The notes under the pieces: generated by a model
Databases searched by the model: none
Seen by the model: the letters and a program-made list of their open reading frames with translations, nothing else
Told to the model about the DNA's origin: nothing
Shown: positions 17,163-25,870 of the stretch, piece after piece
Layout of the letters: every line of letters begins with the position of its first letter
How positions within the stretch are numbered: position 1 is the stretch's first letter
Program-made: the position numbers and the translations under genes
Source: Nocardioides sp. SYSU D00038
Lineage (GTDB): Bacteria > Actinomycetota > Actinomycetes > Propionibacteriales > Nocardioidaceae
Assembly: GCF_016924665.1 (NCBI RefSeq)
Contig: NZ_JAFFJT010000034.1
Location: 25,533 to 89,532, forward strand
DNA: 64,000 bases
Direction: 5' to 3'

Positions 17163-20100
17163 GTGCCCACGCCGCCGCCCCCAACAGCCGCCACAGCCGC
17201 CGCCCCGGCAGCCGGCCCCGCCCGGCCGACGTACGCCGACCCGGGTGGGCTCGAGGAGCTGACCGGCCTCGCGCCCGAGGTCGTCGAGACCGTGCGCCGC
17301 TGGCTGGCCGAGGCAGCGGCGGAGCCGGTCGACCCGGCGGCCCGCAAGCTGGCCGGGCTGCTCAAGGACCCGCGTGGCCTCGACTTCACCGTCGGCTTCA
17401 TCGACGGCGTGATCCGGCCGGAGGACCCGCGGGTCGCCGCGGCGACCTTCGCCGACCTGGCCCGCGACGTGCCGCGGTTCCTGCCCTGGCACCTGCGCCA
17501 GGCGGTCCGGATCGGCGGCCTCGCCGGGCGGGTCGCGCCGGGGCTGGTCATCCCGGTCGTCCGCCGGGTGCTGCGCTCGATGGTCGGCCACCTCGTCGTC
17601 GACGCCCGCGACCGCCAGCTGGGCCGCACGCTGGCGCGGCTGCGCGACCAGGGCACCCGGCTCAACCTCAACCTGCTCGGCGAGGCGGTGCTCGGCGAGC
17701 GCGAGGCCGCCCGGCGGCTCGAGGGCACCCACCGCCTGCTGGCCCGCGACGACGTCGACTACGTCTCGATCAAGGTCTCCGCGACCGTCGCCCCCCACTC
17801 GCCGTGGGCCTTCGACGAGGCGGTCGACCACATCGTCGACTCCCTCGGCCCGCTGTTCCGCCGCGCCGCTGCCGCGAGCCCGAAGAAGTTCATCAACCTC
17901 GACATGGAGGAGTACCGCGACCTCGACCTGACCGTCGCGGTCTTCACCCGGCTTCTCGACCAGCCCGACCTCCTCGACCTCGAGGCCGGCATCGTGCTGC
18001 AGGCCTACCTGCCCGACGCGCTGCGGACGATGATCCGCCTCCAGGAGTGGGCCGCGGACCGGCGGGCGCGCGGCGGGGCGGGGATCAAGGTGCGCCTGGT
18101 CAAGGGCGCCAACCTCCCGATGGAGCGGGTCGAGGCCGAGCTGCACGGGTGGCCGCTGGCGACCTGGCACTCCAAGCAGGACTCCGACACCAGCTACAAG
18201 GCGGTGCTCGACTACGCGCTCCACCCCGAGCGGGTGCGCAACGTGCGGCTCGGCGTCGCGGGCCACAACCTCTTCGACGTCGCCTTCGCGTGGCTGCTCG
18301 CCGGCCGGCGCGGGGTCCGCGACGAGGTCGAGCTCGAGATGCTGCTCGGGATGGCGCCCGGCCAGGCCGCCGCCGTACGCCGCGAGGTCGGCTCGCTGCT
18401 GCTCTACACCCCGGTGGTGCACCCGGCGGAGTTCGACGTCGCGATCGCCTACCTCATCCGCCGCCTCGAGGAGGGCGCCAGCCGCGAGAACTTCATGTCC
18501 GCGGTCTTCGACCTCCACAGCGACCCCGCGCTGTTCGAGCGCGAGCGCGACCGGTTCCTGGCCTCGCTCCACGCACTCGACCGCACCGTGCCCGAACCCC
18601 ACCGGGTGCAGGACCGCCGCCACGACGACCCGCAGCCGATGACCGGCTTCGCCAACGTGCCCGACACCGACCCCGCGCTGCCCGGCAACGCCGCTTGGGG
18701 CCGCGAGGTGCTCGGCCGGGTGCCGGGCAGCCGGCTCGGCGTCGACGCCGTCGAGGCGCACACGCTCACGACCGACGACCAGCTCGACGACGTGCTGACC
18801 GGGGCCGTCGAGGCCGGCCGGGCCTGGGGCGCGCTGCCCGGCGCGGGGCGGGCGGCCGTGCTCCACCGCGCCGCGGTGGAGCTGGAGCGCCGCCGGGGCG
18901 ACCTGCTGGAGGTGATGGCCGCCGAGTGCGGCAAGACCCTCGACCAGGCCGATCCCGAGGTGAGCGAGGCCGTCGACTTCGCCAACTACTACGCCGAGCG
19001 CGCGGCCGAGCTCGACGCGATCGACGGCGCCGTCGCCCGCCCGGTCGGGCTGACGGTGGTGACGCCGCCGTGGAACTTCCCCGTCGCGATCCCGGCCGGG
19101 TCCACCCTGGCGGCCCTGGCCGCCGGCTCGGCCGTCGTGGTCAAGCCGGCCGGGCAGGCCCGGCGCTGCGGCGCGGTGATGGTCGAGGCGCTGTGGGCGG
19201 CGGGGGTGCCCCGCGAGGTGCTGCGGCTCGCCGTGGTGGGCGAGGACGACCTCGGCCGCCGGCTGGTCGCCGACCCCCGGGTGGGTCGCCTGGTCCTCAC
19301 CGGCGGCTACGAGACCGCCGAGCTGTTCCGCTCCTTCCGCCGCGACCTGCCGCTGCTGGCCGAGACCAGCGGCAAGAACGCCGTCGTCGTCACCCCGAGC
19401 GCCGACCTCGACCTGGCCGCCCGCGACGTGGCCTCGTCCGCGTTCGGCCACGCCGGGCAGAAGTGCTCGGCGGCCTCGCTGGTGATCCTGGTCGGTTCGG
19501 TTGCCCGCTCCACCCGGTTCCGCAACCAGCTCGTGGACGCGGTGACCTCGCTGCGGGTGGGTCCGCCGTCCGACCCCACCAGCCAGGTGGGTCCGCTGAT
19601 CGAGCCGGCCTCCGGCAAGCTGCTGCGCGCGCTGACCACGCTCGAGCCCGGCGAGCGCTGGCTGGTCGAGCCGCACCGCCTCGACGAGGAGGGCCGGCTC
19701 TGGTCGCCCGGCGTGAAGGAGGGTGTGGCTCCCGGGTCGCCGTTCCACCTCACCGAGTACTTCGGCCCGGTGCTCGGCATCATGACCGCCGAGACGGTCG
19801 AGGAGGCCGTCGCCCTGCAGAACCAGGTCGCCTACGGCCTGACCGCGGGCCTGCACTCGCTCGACCCCGAGGAGCTGGCGCTGTGGCTCGAGCGGGTCGA
19901 GGCCGGCAACCTCTACGTCAACCGCGGCACCACTGGCGCGATCGTGCGTCGCCAGCCCTTCGGCGGCTGGAAGCGCTCTGCCGTCGGCACCGGCACCAAG
20001 GCGGGCGGCCCGAGCTACGTGCTCGGGCTCACCGACTGGGCCAGCGCCCCGGCCACCGCGACCGCAGCGGTTCCGTCGGTGACCGCGCCCTTGCTGGCGG

Positions 20101-20678
20101 CGGCCAGGGCGGCGGGCCTCGACGGCACCGACCGCCTCGAGCGCGCGCTGCGCAGCGACGCGGCCGCCTGGACCGGCGAGCTCGGCACCGTGCGCGACGT
20201 CTCCGGCCTTGCCGCCGAGCGCAACGTGCTGCGTCACCTCCCCCACCCGGTCACCGTCCGCCACGAGCCCGACGCCCCGGTCGTCGACCTGGTGCGGGTC
20301 GTCGCCGCGGGCGTGCTGGCCGGGGCGCCCACCACCGTGTCGGCGGCGGTCGCGCTGCCCGACGGGGTGCACACCGCGCTCACCACGGCCGGGGTGGAGG
20401 TCGTGGCCGAGGACGCCGAGACGTGGGCGGCCCGGTTGGCCGGCATGCCCGGGGGGCGGGTTCGGCTGGTGGGCGGCGACCCGGCGGCGGCGTACGCCGC
20501 CAGCGGCGGGCGCCCCGACGTCGCCGTGCACGCCCAGCCGGTGACCGAGGCCGGCCGGATCGAGCTGCTGCCCTTCCTGCGCGAGCAGGCGGTGAGCATC
20601 ACCGCCCACCGGTTCGGCACGCCGAACCACCTCAGCGACGACGTGCTGCCGCTGGTCGACCCCGCGCCGGTGCCCTAG
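17163..20678 (+). CDS. putA: Bifunctional proline dehydrogenase / glutamate semialdehyde dehydrogenase
   Basis: PutA oxidises proline to glutamate in two steps: an FAD-dependent PRODH barrel feeds electrons to the membrane, and an NAD-dependent aldehyde dehydrogenase completes the reaction. The 1171-residue product has PRODH blocks YVSIKVSA, KKFINLDMEEYRDLDLT, GIVLQAYLPDAL, VRLVKGAN and VRLGVAGHNLFD in the first 450 residues. The ALDH half has TPPWNFPVAIPAGS, catalytic E734 in AETSGKNAVVV and C768 in GHAGQKCSAAS, and a C-terminal PFGGWKRSAVG. No N-terminal ribbon-helix-helix DNA-binding domain is present, so unlike E. coli PutA it is not self-regulating; the divergent LysR is the likely regulator. 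The GTG start follows GGAGGAACC. Confidence 0.95.
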   Translation: MPTPPPPTAATAAAPAAGPARPTYADPGGLEELTGLAPEVVETVRRWLAEAAAEPVDPAARKLAGLLKDPRGLDFTVGFIDGVIRPEDPRVAAATFADLARDVPRFLPWHLRQAVRIGGLAGRVAPGLVIPVVRRVLRSMVGHLVVDARDRQLGRTLARLRDQGTRLNLNLLGEAVLGEREAARRLEGTHRLLARDDVDYVSIKVSATVAPHSPWAFDEAVDHIVDSLGPLFRRAAAASPKKFINLDMEEYRDLDLTVAVFTRLLDQPDLLDLEAGIVLQAYLPDALRTMIRLQEWAADRRARGGAGIKVRLVKGANLPMERVEAELHGWPLATWHSKQDSDTSYKAVLDYALHPERVRNVRLGVAGHNLFDVAFAWLLAGRRGVRDEVELEMLLGMAPGQAAAVRREVGSLLLYTPVVHPAEFDVAIAYLIRRLEEGASRENFMSAVFDLHSDPALFERERDRFLASLHALDRTVPEPHRVQDRRHDDPQPMTGFANVPDTDPALPGNAAWGREVLGRVPGSRLGVDAVEAHTLTTDDQLDDVLTGAVEAGRAWGALPGAGRAAVLHRAAVELERRRGDLLEVMAAECGKTLDQADPEVSEAVDFANYYAERAAELDAIDGAVARPVGLTVVTPPWNFPVAIPAGSTLAALAAGSAVVVKPAGQARRCGAVMVEALWAAGVPREVLRLAVVGEDDLGRRLVADPRVGRLVLTGGYETAELFRSFRRDLPLLAETSGKNAVVVTPSADLDLAARDVASSAFGHAGQKCSAASLVILVGSVARSTRFRNQLVDAVTSLRVGPPSDPTSQVGPLIEPASGKLLRALTTLEPGERWLVEPHRLDEEGRLWSPGVKEGVAPGSPFHLTEYFGPVLGIMTAETVEEAVALQNQVAYGLTAGLHSLDPEELALWLERVEAGNLYVNRGTTGAIVRRQPFGGWKRSAVGTGTKAGGPSYVLGLTDWASAPATATAAVPSVTAPLLAAARAAGLDGTDRLERALRSDAAAWTGELGTVRDVSGLAAERNVLRHLPHPVTVRHEPDAPVVDLVRVVAAGVLAGAPTTVSAAVALPDGVHTALTTAGVEVVAEDAETWAARLAGMPGGRVRLVGGDPAAAYAASGGRPDVAVHAQPVTEAGRIELLPFLREQAVSITAHRFGTPNHLSDDVLPLVDPAPVP

Positions 20679-20694
20679 GGCGCCGCGCGGGGCG

Positions 20695-21240
20695 TCAGCG
20701 CGCCTCGTCGTGCAGAATCCGCTGGAACAGCACGTGGTCGCGCCACTGGCCCGCGACGAACAGGAAGTTCCGGGCCAGACCGATCCGCTCGAAGCCGGTG
20801 CGGCGCAGCACGCCCTGCGACGCGACGTTGTGCACCAGGGTGCCGGCCTCCAGCCGGTGCAGGCCCGCGGCCAGGGCCCCGGCCGCGGCGTGCTCGACGG
20901 CCGCGGTGGCCAGGCCGCGCCCGGTGTGCTCGGCATCGATCCAGTAGCCGACGTTCCCGCTCTGCAGCACCGCGCGCACCACGTTGTTGATCGTGACCCG
21001 CCCGACGACGAGGTCGCCGTGCTCGACCACCCACGAGAACGCCTGGCCCAGGGCGGTGGCCTGCAGCTGGGCGCCCACGGCCTCGGCCTGGCCGTCGACG
21101 GTGAAGAAGGAGTCGGGCCGATCGGGGTCCCACGGGGCGAGGTGCTCGCGGTTGCGCGCGTACGCCGCCGCCAGCGCGTCGACGTGCTCGACGGTCAACG
21201 GGACGACCCGGTACCCCTCGGCCAGCACGGATCCATTCAA
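20695..21240 (-). CDS. GNAT acetyltransferase, RimJ/RimL-like
   Basis: A 181-residue N-acetyltransferase fold. It has LTVEHVDALAAAYARNREHLAPWDP (typical of RimJ/RimL relatives), GNVGYWIDAEHTGRGLATAAV with the acetyl-CoA-binding GRGLA, and the late block ASQGVLRRTGFERIGLARNFL. RimJ-like enzymes acetylate protein N-termini, but relatives modify antibiotics or small molecules, so the substrate is open. It is convergent with putA, 16 bases apart. Confidence 0.87.
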   Translation of the reverse strand: MNGSVLAEGYRVVPLTVEHVDALAAAYARNREHLAPWDPDRPDSFFTVDGQAEAVGAQLQATALGQAFSWVVEHGDLVVGRVTINNVVRAVLQSGNVGYWIDAEHTGRGLATAAVEHAAAGALAAGLHRLEAGTLVHNVASQGVLRRTGFERIGLARNFLFVAGQWRDHVLFQRILHDEAR

Positions 21241-21259
21241 CCCCGCGGCGCGGCCCGGG

Positions 21260-21688
21260 TCAGTTGCGACTCGCCTGCTGGTGCGGCATCAGCAGGCGCT
21301 CCACCCGCAGCACCGCGACCTCGTGCTCGACGTCGCCGCTCATCGCCGCGGCCAGCCGCAGGTGCGGCAGCGCCTCCGCGAGGCGCGACTGGCGCTCGAG
21401 CGCCCGGCCGAGCGCGTGCCGGGCCCACACGTCGTCGGGCACGTCGACCACGAGCTCGCGCAGCTCGGCCTCGGCCTTCTGCAGCTGCACCCGGATCAGG
21501 TAGGCCCAGGCGCGCAGGCTGCGCAGCCCGGTGTTGCCGGGGTCGCGCTCGAGCGCCGGCTCGAGGATCTCCAGCGCCTGCTCCGGGGCACGGCGGGTCA
21601 GCAGGTCGTGGGCGGTGCGGTAGGCGTGCTCGGGGCCGGCCTGCCCGGGGAAGACCACCGGCGGGGCGGAGAGGAACGCGTCGGTCAT
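21260..21688 (-). CDS. TPR-containing small protein
   Basis: A 142-residue soluble helical protein with TPR-like units: HAYRTAHDLLTRRAPEQALE, then LEPALERDPGNTGLRSLRAWA and WARHALGRALERQSRLAEAL. The repeats suggest a protein-interaction scaffold. It lies just upstream of the GNAT gene on the same strand (19 bases), so they may be co-transcribed. No specific function can be assigned. Confidence 0.78.
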   Translation of the reverse strand: MTDAFLSAPPVVFPGQAGPEHAYRTAHDLLTRRAPEQALEILEPALERDPGNTGLRSLRAWAYLIRVQLQKAEAELRELVVDVPDDVWARHALGRALERQSRLAEALPHLRLAAAMSGDVEHEVAVLRVERLLMPHQQASRN

Positions 21689-21795
21689 GCCCGGTCAACC
21701 ACCGACGGGGCGGGGAGATTCCACGCACGAGGGCGGCCCGACGCCCGTCCGCGTCGAGCCGCCCGGTCCGTGGCGGGGGGTGGGCGCCGGACCCG

Positions 21796-21960
21796 TCAGT
21801 CCGGCGGCTCCTGGTCGGCCTCGGCCTCGTCGGTGTCGCCCGGCGGCACCGTGTAGCCGGGACCGGCGTTGCCGTCGGTCGCCTCGCGCGCCTCCTCGAC
21901 CGCGGCGGAGCCGTCGGCCTCGAGCGGCTCGGGGGCGGGGGTCGGGTCAGCCTCGGACAT
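21796..21960 (-). CDS. Small acidic protein, last gene of a four-gene operon
   Basis: A 54-residue acidic, Pro/Glu-rich frame (MSEADPTPAPEPLEADGSAA and onward). Its ATG overlaps the stop region of the DUF3618-like gene by 14 bases, matching the coupling used throughout this operon. No hydrophobic segment and no family. The tight overlap is the main support for it being real. Confidence 0.6.
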   Translation of the reverse strand: MSEADPTPAPEPLEADGSAAVEEAREATDGNAGPGYTVPPGDTDEAEADQEPPD

Positions 21961-22555
21961 CGTCACGCACCTGCTGGGCGGAGTCCTGCGCAGACTCGGT
22001 CACGGTGCCCGCCGCCTCGGTGGCGTGCTCCTTGACCTGCGCGGCCGCCTCGGAGGCGTTCTCGCCGACCTGCTGGGCGACGTCGCGAGCGGCGTCCTTG
22101 GCGCCGTCGACGACCGTGGTCGCCTGGTCGCGGACCCCCTCGACCAGTGCGTGCGCGGCCTGCGCCTCTCGCCTGCTGGCCGGCATCATCCCGGCCAGCA
22201 CCATGCCGGCGCCGAAGGCCACCAGGCCGGCAGCGATCGGCGCGCCCTCGATCCGGTCCCGGGTGTCGCTGGCCGCCGACGACAGCGCGTCGCCGGCCGC
22301 ACCCACGGCGCCGCTCGCGCCGGACTGGACGCTCGACGCGGCGCCGGAACCGGTGCTCGCGACGCTGTCGCGCACTCCGGACGCGGTGCCCATCACCCGG
22401 TCGCGGAACGACCCCGCGCGCTGGCGCACCGCCTGCTTGCGCCGGTCGACGATGGCCGAGGGGCTCACCTTGTCCTGGAGCGCGTCGAGGTTGCCCGACA
22501 TCCGGTCCCGGGTGTCGGCGATCTGGCTGCTCAGCTCTTCTGTGCTCTGGCCCAT
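21947..22555 (-). CDS. DUF3618-type membrane-associated protein
   Basis: A 202-residue protein. The N-terminus STEELSSQIADTRDRMSGNLDALQDKVSP is the DUF3618 signature (roughly residues 4-32). A low-complexity Ala/Ser/Gly region follows, then one membrane segment APIAAGLVAFGAGMVLAGMM near residue 125, and a C-terminal amphipathic, LEA-like repeat (AAQVKEHATEAAGTVTESAQ). Its 5' end overlaps the previous gene by 25 bases. DUF3618 proteins commonly accompany Holin-X/DUF1469 proteins in actinobacteria; a role in envelope or stress physiology is likely but not demonstrated. Confidence 0.82.
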   Translation of the reverse strand: MGQSTEELSSQIADTRDRMSGNLDALQDKVSPSAIVDRRKQAVRQRAGSFRDRVMGTASGVRDSVASTGSGAASSVQSGASGAVGAAGDALSSAASDTRDRIEGAPIAAGLVAFGAGMVLAGMMPASRREAQAAHALVEGVRDQATTVVDGAKDAARDVAQQVGENASEAAAQVKEHATEAAGTVTESAQDSAQQVRDDVRG

Positions 22556-22938
22556 GCCACGTCCTCCTTGATGGTCTGCTGCGTCCGGGGCAGCTGCGGG
22601 TTGCTCTTCTGGAGCGCCTTGCGGCCGGTGAGCGCCAGGACGGCGGCCACCACGGCCCAGACGACGCCGGTGATGAGGGCGGCCGCCTCGACGGGCAGCC
22701 AGTTGTCGAGCAGGAACATCAGCGCGAGCGACAGGAACAGCGTGAGGAACCAGCCCGCCAGGCCGGCACCACCGAGCATCCCCGCACCCTTGCCGGTGCG
22801 CGACAGCTCCTCCTTGAGCTCGACCTTGGCCAGCTCCATCTCCTGCTTCAGCAGGGTGCTGAGGTCCTGCCCGACCTCGCTGACGATCTGCCCGAGGCTG
22901 CGGTCGTCGTCGGCGCCGGGCGGAGGGCCCGCCGTCAC
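22531..22938 (-). CDS. Holin-X/DUF1469 membrane protein
   Basis: A 135-residue protein of the actinobacterial Holin-X superfamily (DUF1469). An N-terminal amphipathic helix (SLGQIVSEVGQDLSTLLKQE, then MELAKVELKEELSRTGKGAG) leads into two membrane helices, GWFLTLFLSLALMFLLDNWL and AAALITGVVWAVVAAVLALTG. Despite the holin label, chromosomal members are not known to lyse cells. It overlaps both neighbours (ATGA with the upstream gene, 25 bases with the downstream one). Confidence 0.87.
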   Translation of the reverse strand: MTAGPPPGADDDRSLGQIVSEVGQDLSTLLKQEMELAKVELKEELSRTGKGAGMLGGAGLAGWFLTLFLSLALMFLLDNWLPVEAAALITGVVWAVVAAVLALTGRKALQKSNPQLPRTQQTIKEDVAWARAQKS

Positions 22939-23666
22939 GGCTGGCCACCCACGGACGGACCGGTCGACGACGAGCCCTGGGACCCGGCAGGGTCCTGGGT
23001 GGGCTGGCCGGGCGGGGTCTGCGGCAGCGGGGCGGTGACCGGGGACGTGGGCGTGCCCGGCCCGCTCGAGCCGGCGACCGGCGCCGGGTCGCTCTGCTGG
23101 GTCGGCAGTCCGGTGGTCGCGGTGCCGGTGCCGGTGCCGGTGGCAGTACCTGTGGCGCTGCCGGTCGCGGTGCCGGTGCTGGGCATCGACCCGGCAGCCG
23201 CGACGGAGTCACCCGTGCTGCGCAGCAGCCGGCCGGCGAGCACGCCGGCGGCCAGGGCGCCGAGGAGGAAGGTGCCGGGGCGCTCGCGCGCGAACCGGCG
23301 TACGTCGTCGAGCAGCTGGCCGGGCTCGTGCTGCTCGAGGTGGGTGCCGAGGCTGCGCGCGCGCTCGGCGGCCTGTCGGGCCAGGTCGGTGACCAGGCCC
23401 TGCTGGCCCTGGCCGGCCATCGCGGCGAGCTCGTCGCTGACGCTGGTCAGCGTCTGCGCGACGCGGTCGCGCTGCTGGCGGGCCTGGTCGGCGAGCTGCT
23501 CGTTGACCTGGCCGAGCGCGTCGGAGGCGACCTGCTTGGCCTGCTCGGTGGCCTCTCCGGCGAGGGCCCGCGCCTCCGAGGCGGCGTCCTGCGCCACCGA
23601 GGTGGCCTCGTCCTTGGCCGTGGACGCCGCCTGCTGGACGTCCTCGGCCTTGCTGGTTGTCGTCAT
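22935..23666 (-). CDS. LEA-like coiled-coil protein with one membrane segment
   Basis: A 243-residue protein. Residues 1-120 form long amphipathic Ala/Gln/Glu helices resembling late-embryogenesis-abundant repeats (AKDEATSVAQDAASEARALA). A segment around GTFLLGALAAGVLAGRLL (near residue 145) is hydrophobic. The last 90 residues are Gly/Thr/Ser/Pro-rich with TGTATGSATGT repeats and are probably disordered. It heads the operon; GGAGG lies eight bases before the ATG, and a 10-base tandem repeat is in the leader just upstream. Function unknown; desiccation or envelope stress is a guess from composition. Confidence 0.78.
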   Translation of the reverse strand: MTTTSKAEDVQQAASTAKDEATSVAQDAASEARALAGEATEQAKQVASDALGQVNEQLADQARQQRDRVAQTLTSVSDELAAMAGQGQQGLVTDLARQAAERARSLGTHLEQHEPGQLLDDVRRFARERPGTFLLGALAAGVLAGRLLRSTGDSVAAAGSMPSTGTATGSATGTATGTGTGTATTGLPTQQSDPAPVAGSSGPGTPTSPVTAPLPQTPPGQPTQDPAGSQGSSSTGPSVGGQP

Positions 23667-23680
23667 GGGTGGTGACCTCC

Positions 23681-23728
23681 CGTGGTGTGGCGTGATGTGG
23701 CGTGATGTGGCGTGGTGTGGCGTGGTGT
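23681..23728. repeat. 10-base tandem repeat in operon leader
   Basis: Nearly five copies of the unit CGTGRTGTGG (plus strand), differing only at one position. They lie 15 bases upstream of the ATG at 23666, so they are in the 5' leader or promoter of the four-gene operon. Confidence 0.85.
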
Positions 23729-23798
23729 CCGGGTGCGGTAACCCGAAGTCCGGGACCTACCCGGCCCCCTTCGGGTGAAGGCGGGGCCCCGTGGGGCG

Positions 23799-24602
23799 TC
23801 AGTCGCGCGGCTTGGTCAGCCGGGCGAGGAGCGGCGTGGCGATCGCGTCGGGGAGGTGGGTGCCGAGCTCGGCCTGGACCCGGTTGAGGAACGACCCGGC
23901 GGTCACGTGCGGCTTGCCGGCGACCAGCGCGTCGTAGGCGTCGCGGGCGACCTCGTCGGGGTCGTCCTTGCCGTCCATCTGTCCCAGCCGGGTGTCCTCC
24001 ATGTCGGCGCGCGAGAAGAACTCGGTGTCGGTGGGTCCCGGCATCAGCGAGGTGACGGTGACCCCGGTGTCCTTGAGCTCCTGTCGGATGCCCTCGGCGA
24101 AGGAGTGCACGAACGCCTTCGACGCGGCGTACGTGGCCTGGTAGGGGCCGGGCGCCACGGCCGCCACCGACGAGGTGATGAGCACCCGCCCCTCCCCCCG
24201 CGCCACCATGCTGCGCACGAAGGCCTTGGCGAGGTGGACCGTGGACCGGACGTTGAGGTCGACCACGGTCAGGTCGTCCTCGAGCGGCACCTGGTCGAAG
24301 CGGCCGTTGGCGCCGACCCCCGCGTTGAGGGCCGCGATCGCGACCGGCTGCTCGCCCACCTCGGCGAGCAGCGCCTGCACGCCCTCGCTGGTGGCCAGGT
24401 CGACCTCGACCGGCCGCACCGACCGGCCGCCGGAGGACAGGTCGCGGGCGGCCTCGTGGATCTGCGGCTCGTCAGCGGCGAGCACCAGGTCGTAGCCGTG
24501 CTCGGCGAGCACGCCGGCGAGCGAGCGGCCGATGCCGGTGGAGGCGCCGGTGACGACGGCCAGGGGCGCGGGGATGCTGGCGGTGGGATCAGGAGTGCTC
24601 AT
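23799..24602 (-). CDS. Short-chain dehydrogenase/reductase
   Basis: A 267-residue classical SDR. The cofactor motif is TGASTGIGRSLAG, followed by NAG in ALNAGVGANGRF, the catalytic Ser in ITSSVAAVAPG and the YAASK active-site pair. The segment after it (MPGPTDTEFFSRADM) is typical of the DltE-like SDR branch. Substrate unknown. The C-terminal part has a long extension rich in Asp/Ala and a helix LPDAIATPLLARLTK. Start is the ATG at 24602. Confidence 0.88.
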   Translation of the reverse strand: MSTPDPTASIPAPLAVVTGASTGIGRSLAGVLAEHGYDLVLAADEPQIHEAARDLSSGGRSVRPVEVDLATSEGVQALLAEVGEQPVAIAALNAGVGANGRFDQVPLEDDLTVVDLNVRSTVHLAKAFVRSMVARGEGRVLITSSVAAVAPGPYQATYAASKAFVHSFAEGIRQELKDTGVTVTSLMPGPTDTEFFSRADMEDTRLGQMDGKDDPDEVARDAYDALVAGKPHVTAGSFLNRVQAELGTHLPDAIATPLLARLTKPRD

Positions 24603-24645
24603 GGCCCGGAGGTATCCGGTCCGCGGGCGAGCATCCCCGCGCGGC

Positions 24646-25794
24646 TCAGGAGCAGCGGGCGGCGCTGCGCTTGACCAGCGCGGCCCAGACCTTCTGCCCC
24701 GGCGTGGTGGGGTGGACCCCGTCGACCAGCAGACCGCGGTTGCGGCTGGCCTTGCGCTGCCAGTCGGCCAGGCAGGTCCCCGGCCGGGTGCGGTCGAGCC
24801 GGCGCATGGTCCGGGCGTAGGAGCGGACCTTGCGCACCGTCGACGGCGAGGCGGTGCCCGGTCGGCGGTGGGGCACCACCAGCACCACGCGGGTGCGCGC
24901 CGGGAGACCGGCGAGGTAGCCGACCAGGTCGGAGCCGTCGTAGCCGGCCGCCGGGTTGGCGCCGAGCGCCACCACCAGGGTGTCGGGCCACAGGTGGTCG
25001 GTGCGGTAGCGGTCGACGCGCGCGTCGAGCTCGCCGATGGTGCGGCCGGGCACCGAGTCGAGCGACCAGCCCGGCCGCTTGGCCGCCAGCTCGTTCTGCG
25101 AGCGCCAGCCCACCGAGTCGCCCACGAGGAGCACGCCGCCGCGGGCCGCGGGCGGCACGCCGCCCTGGCGCGGGCCGCAGACGCCGTTCGCGAAGTCCTG
25201 GCCGGGGCGGGTGGCGCAGAGCACCCGCGAGCGCTGCGCCGCGACCGTCTGGAACCGGTCGCCCTGCGCCGAGGCGAGGGAGGCGAGCGCCGCCACCCGG
25301 GCGGGGTGCAGGCACTCGTCCCAGTAGCCCTCCACCTCGCGGTGCATGACGTACGTCGTGTTGGGGGCCCGGCACAGCGGCGAGCGGGCGACCACGCCGA
25401 GCTGGCGGCGCGGGTCGGAGGCGCAGAGGTTGACGGTGGCGACCCAGCGCCGGTGCAGCTGGCGGCACAGCCGCGCGTCGACCTCGAAGCCGTAGGGCCG
25501 CGCCGCCCGGCCGCGGTAGAGGCAGACCTCGGCGTCGACCCGGGGGCGCATCCGGTCGGCACCCCGCTGGCAGCGGTGCCGGCTGCACGCCGACCCCGTC
25601 CAGGCCCGCCCGAGCAGCGCGCACTGCTGGCGGTCGAGGCGCGCATCGGCCCGCCGCCCGGCGATCTCGGTGATCAGCGACCCGGCGCCGGGGTCGCCCG
25701 CGACGGCCGGGGACGGCGCAGCGGCCAGCAGGCCGGCGAGCACCGCGAGCACGGCCGCCACGACCACCGTCGCCCGGGCCCGGTGTGCGCGCAT
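24646..25794 (-). CDS. Secreted SGNH hydrolase-like protein with Cys-rich N-terminal region
   Basis: A 382-residue exported protein. Residues 1-32 are a signal peptide. Residues 40-210 form a Cys-rich region with ten cysteines (58, 70, 75, 91, 110, 124, 141, 161, 193, 206), not recognised as a known domain; disulfides are likely outside the cell. The C-terminal part is an SGNH/GDSL esterase fold: GDSVGWRSQNEL (S227), VVALGANPAAGY (Asn of block III) and VDGVHPTTPGQ (Asp-x2-His). Relatives deacetylate or de-esterify cell-wall glycans and lipids; the substrate here is unknown. It is divergent from the NUDIX gene. Confidence 0.82.
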   Translation of the reverse strand: MRAHRARATVVVAAVLAVLAGLLAAAPSPAVAGDPGAGSLITEIAGRRADARLDRQQCALLGRAWTGSACSRHRCQRGADRMRPRVDAEVCLYRGRAARPYGFEVDARLCRQLHRRWVATVNLCASDPRRQLGVVARSPLCRAPNTTYVMHREVEGYWDECLHPARVAALASLASAQGDRFQTVAAQRSRVLCATRPGQDFANGVCGPRQGGVPPAARGGVLLVGDSVGWRSQNELAAKRPGWSLDSVPGRTIGELDARVDRYRTDHLWPDTLVVALGANPAAGYDGSDLVGYLAGLPARTRVVLVVPHRRPGTASPSTVRKVRSYARTMRRLDRTRPGTCLADWQRKASRNRGLLVDGVHPTTPGQKVWAALVKRSAARCS

Positions 25795-25870
25795 CGTCCC
25801 TCCCGCTGGTCCGGTTCGTGATGCCTCGCGGCAGGATACGGACCCGGACGTCGACTGCGAGAATCGGGAC

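Noticed and set aside
17088..20936. A 1282-residue open frame antisense to putA
   Set aside because: It is a GC-rich shadow of putA: the putA frame has complete family motifs, while the antisense product is His/Gly/Arg-rich with no recognisable domain.
23681..23728. Tandem units considered as a CRISPR array
   Set aside because: Units of 10 bases are contiguous without spacers. The 27-base units at 28603-28656 likewise have no spacers.
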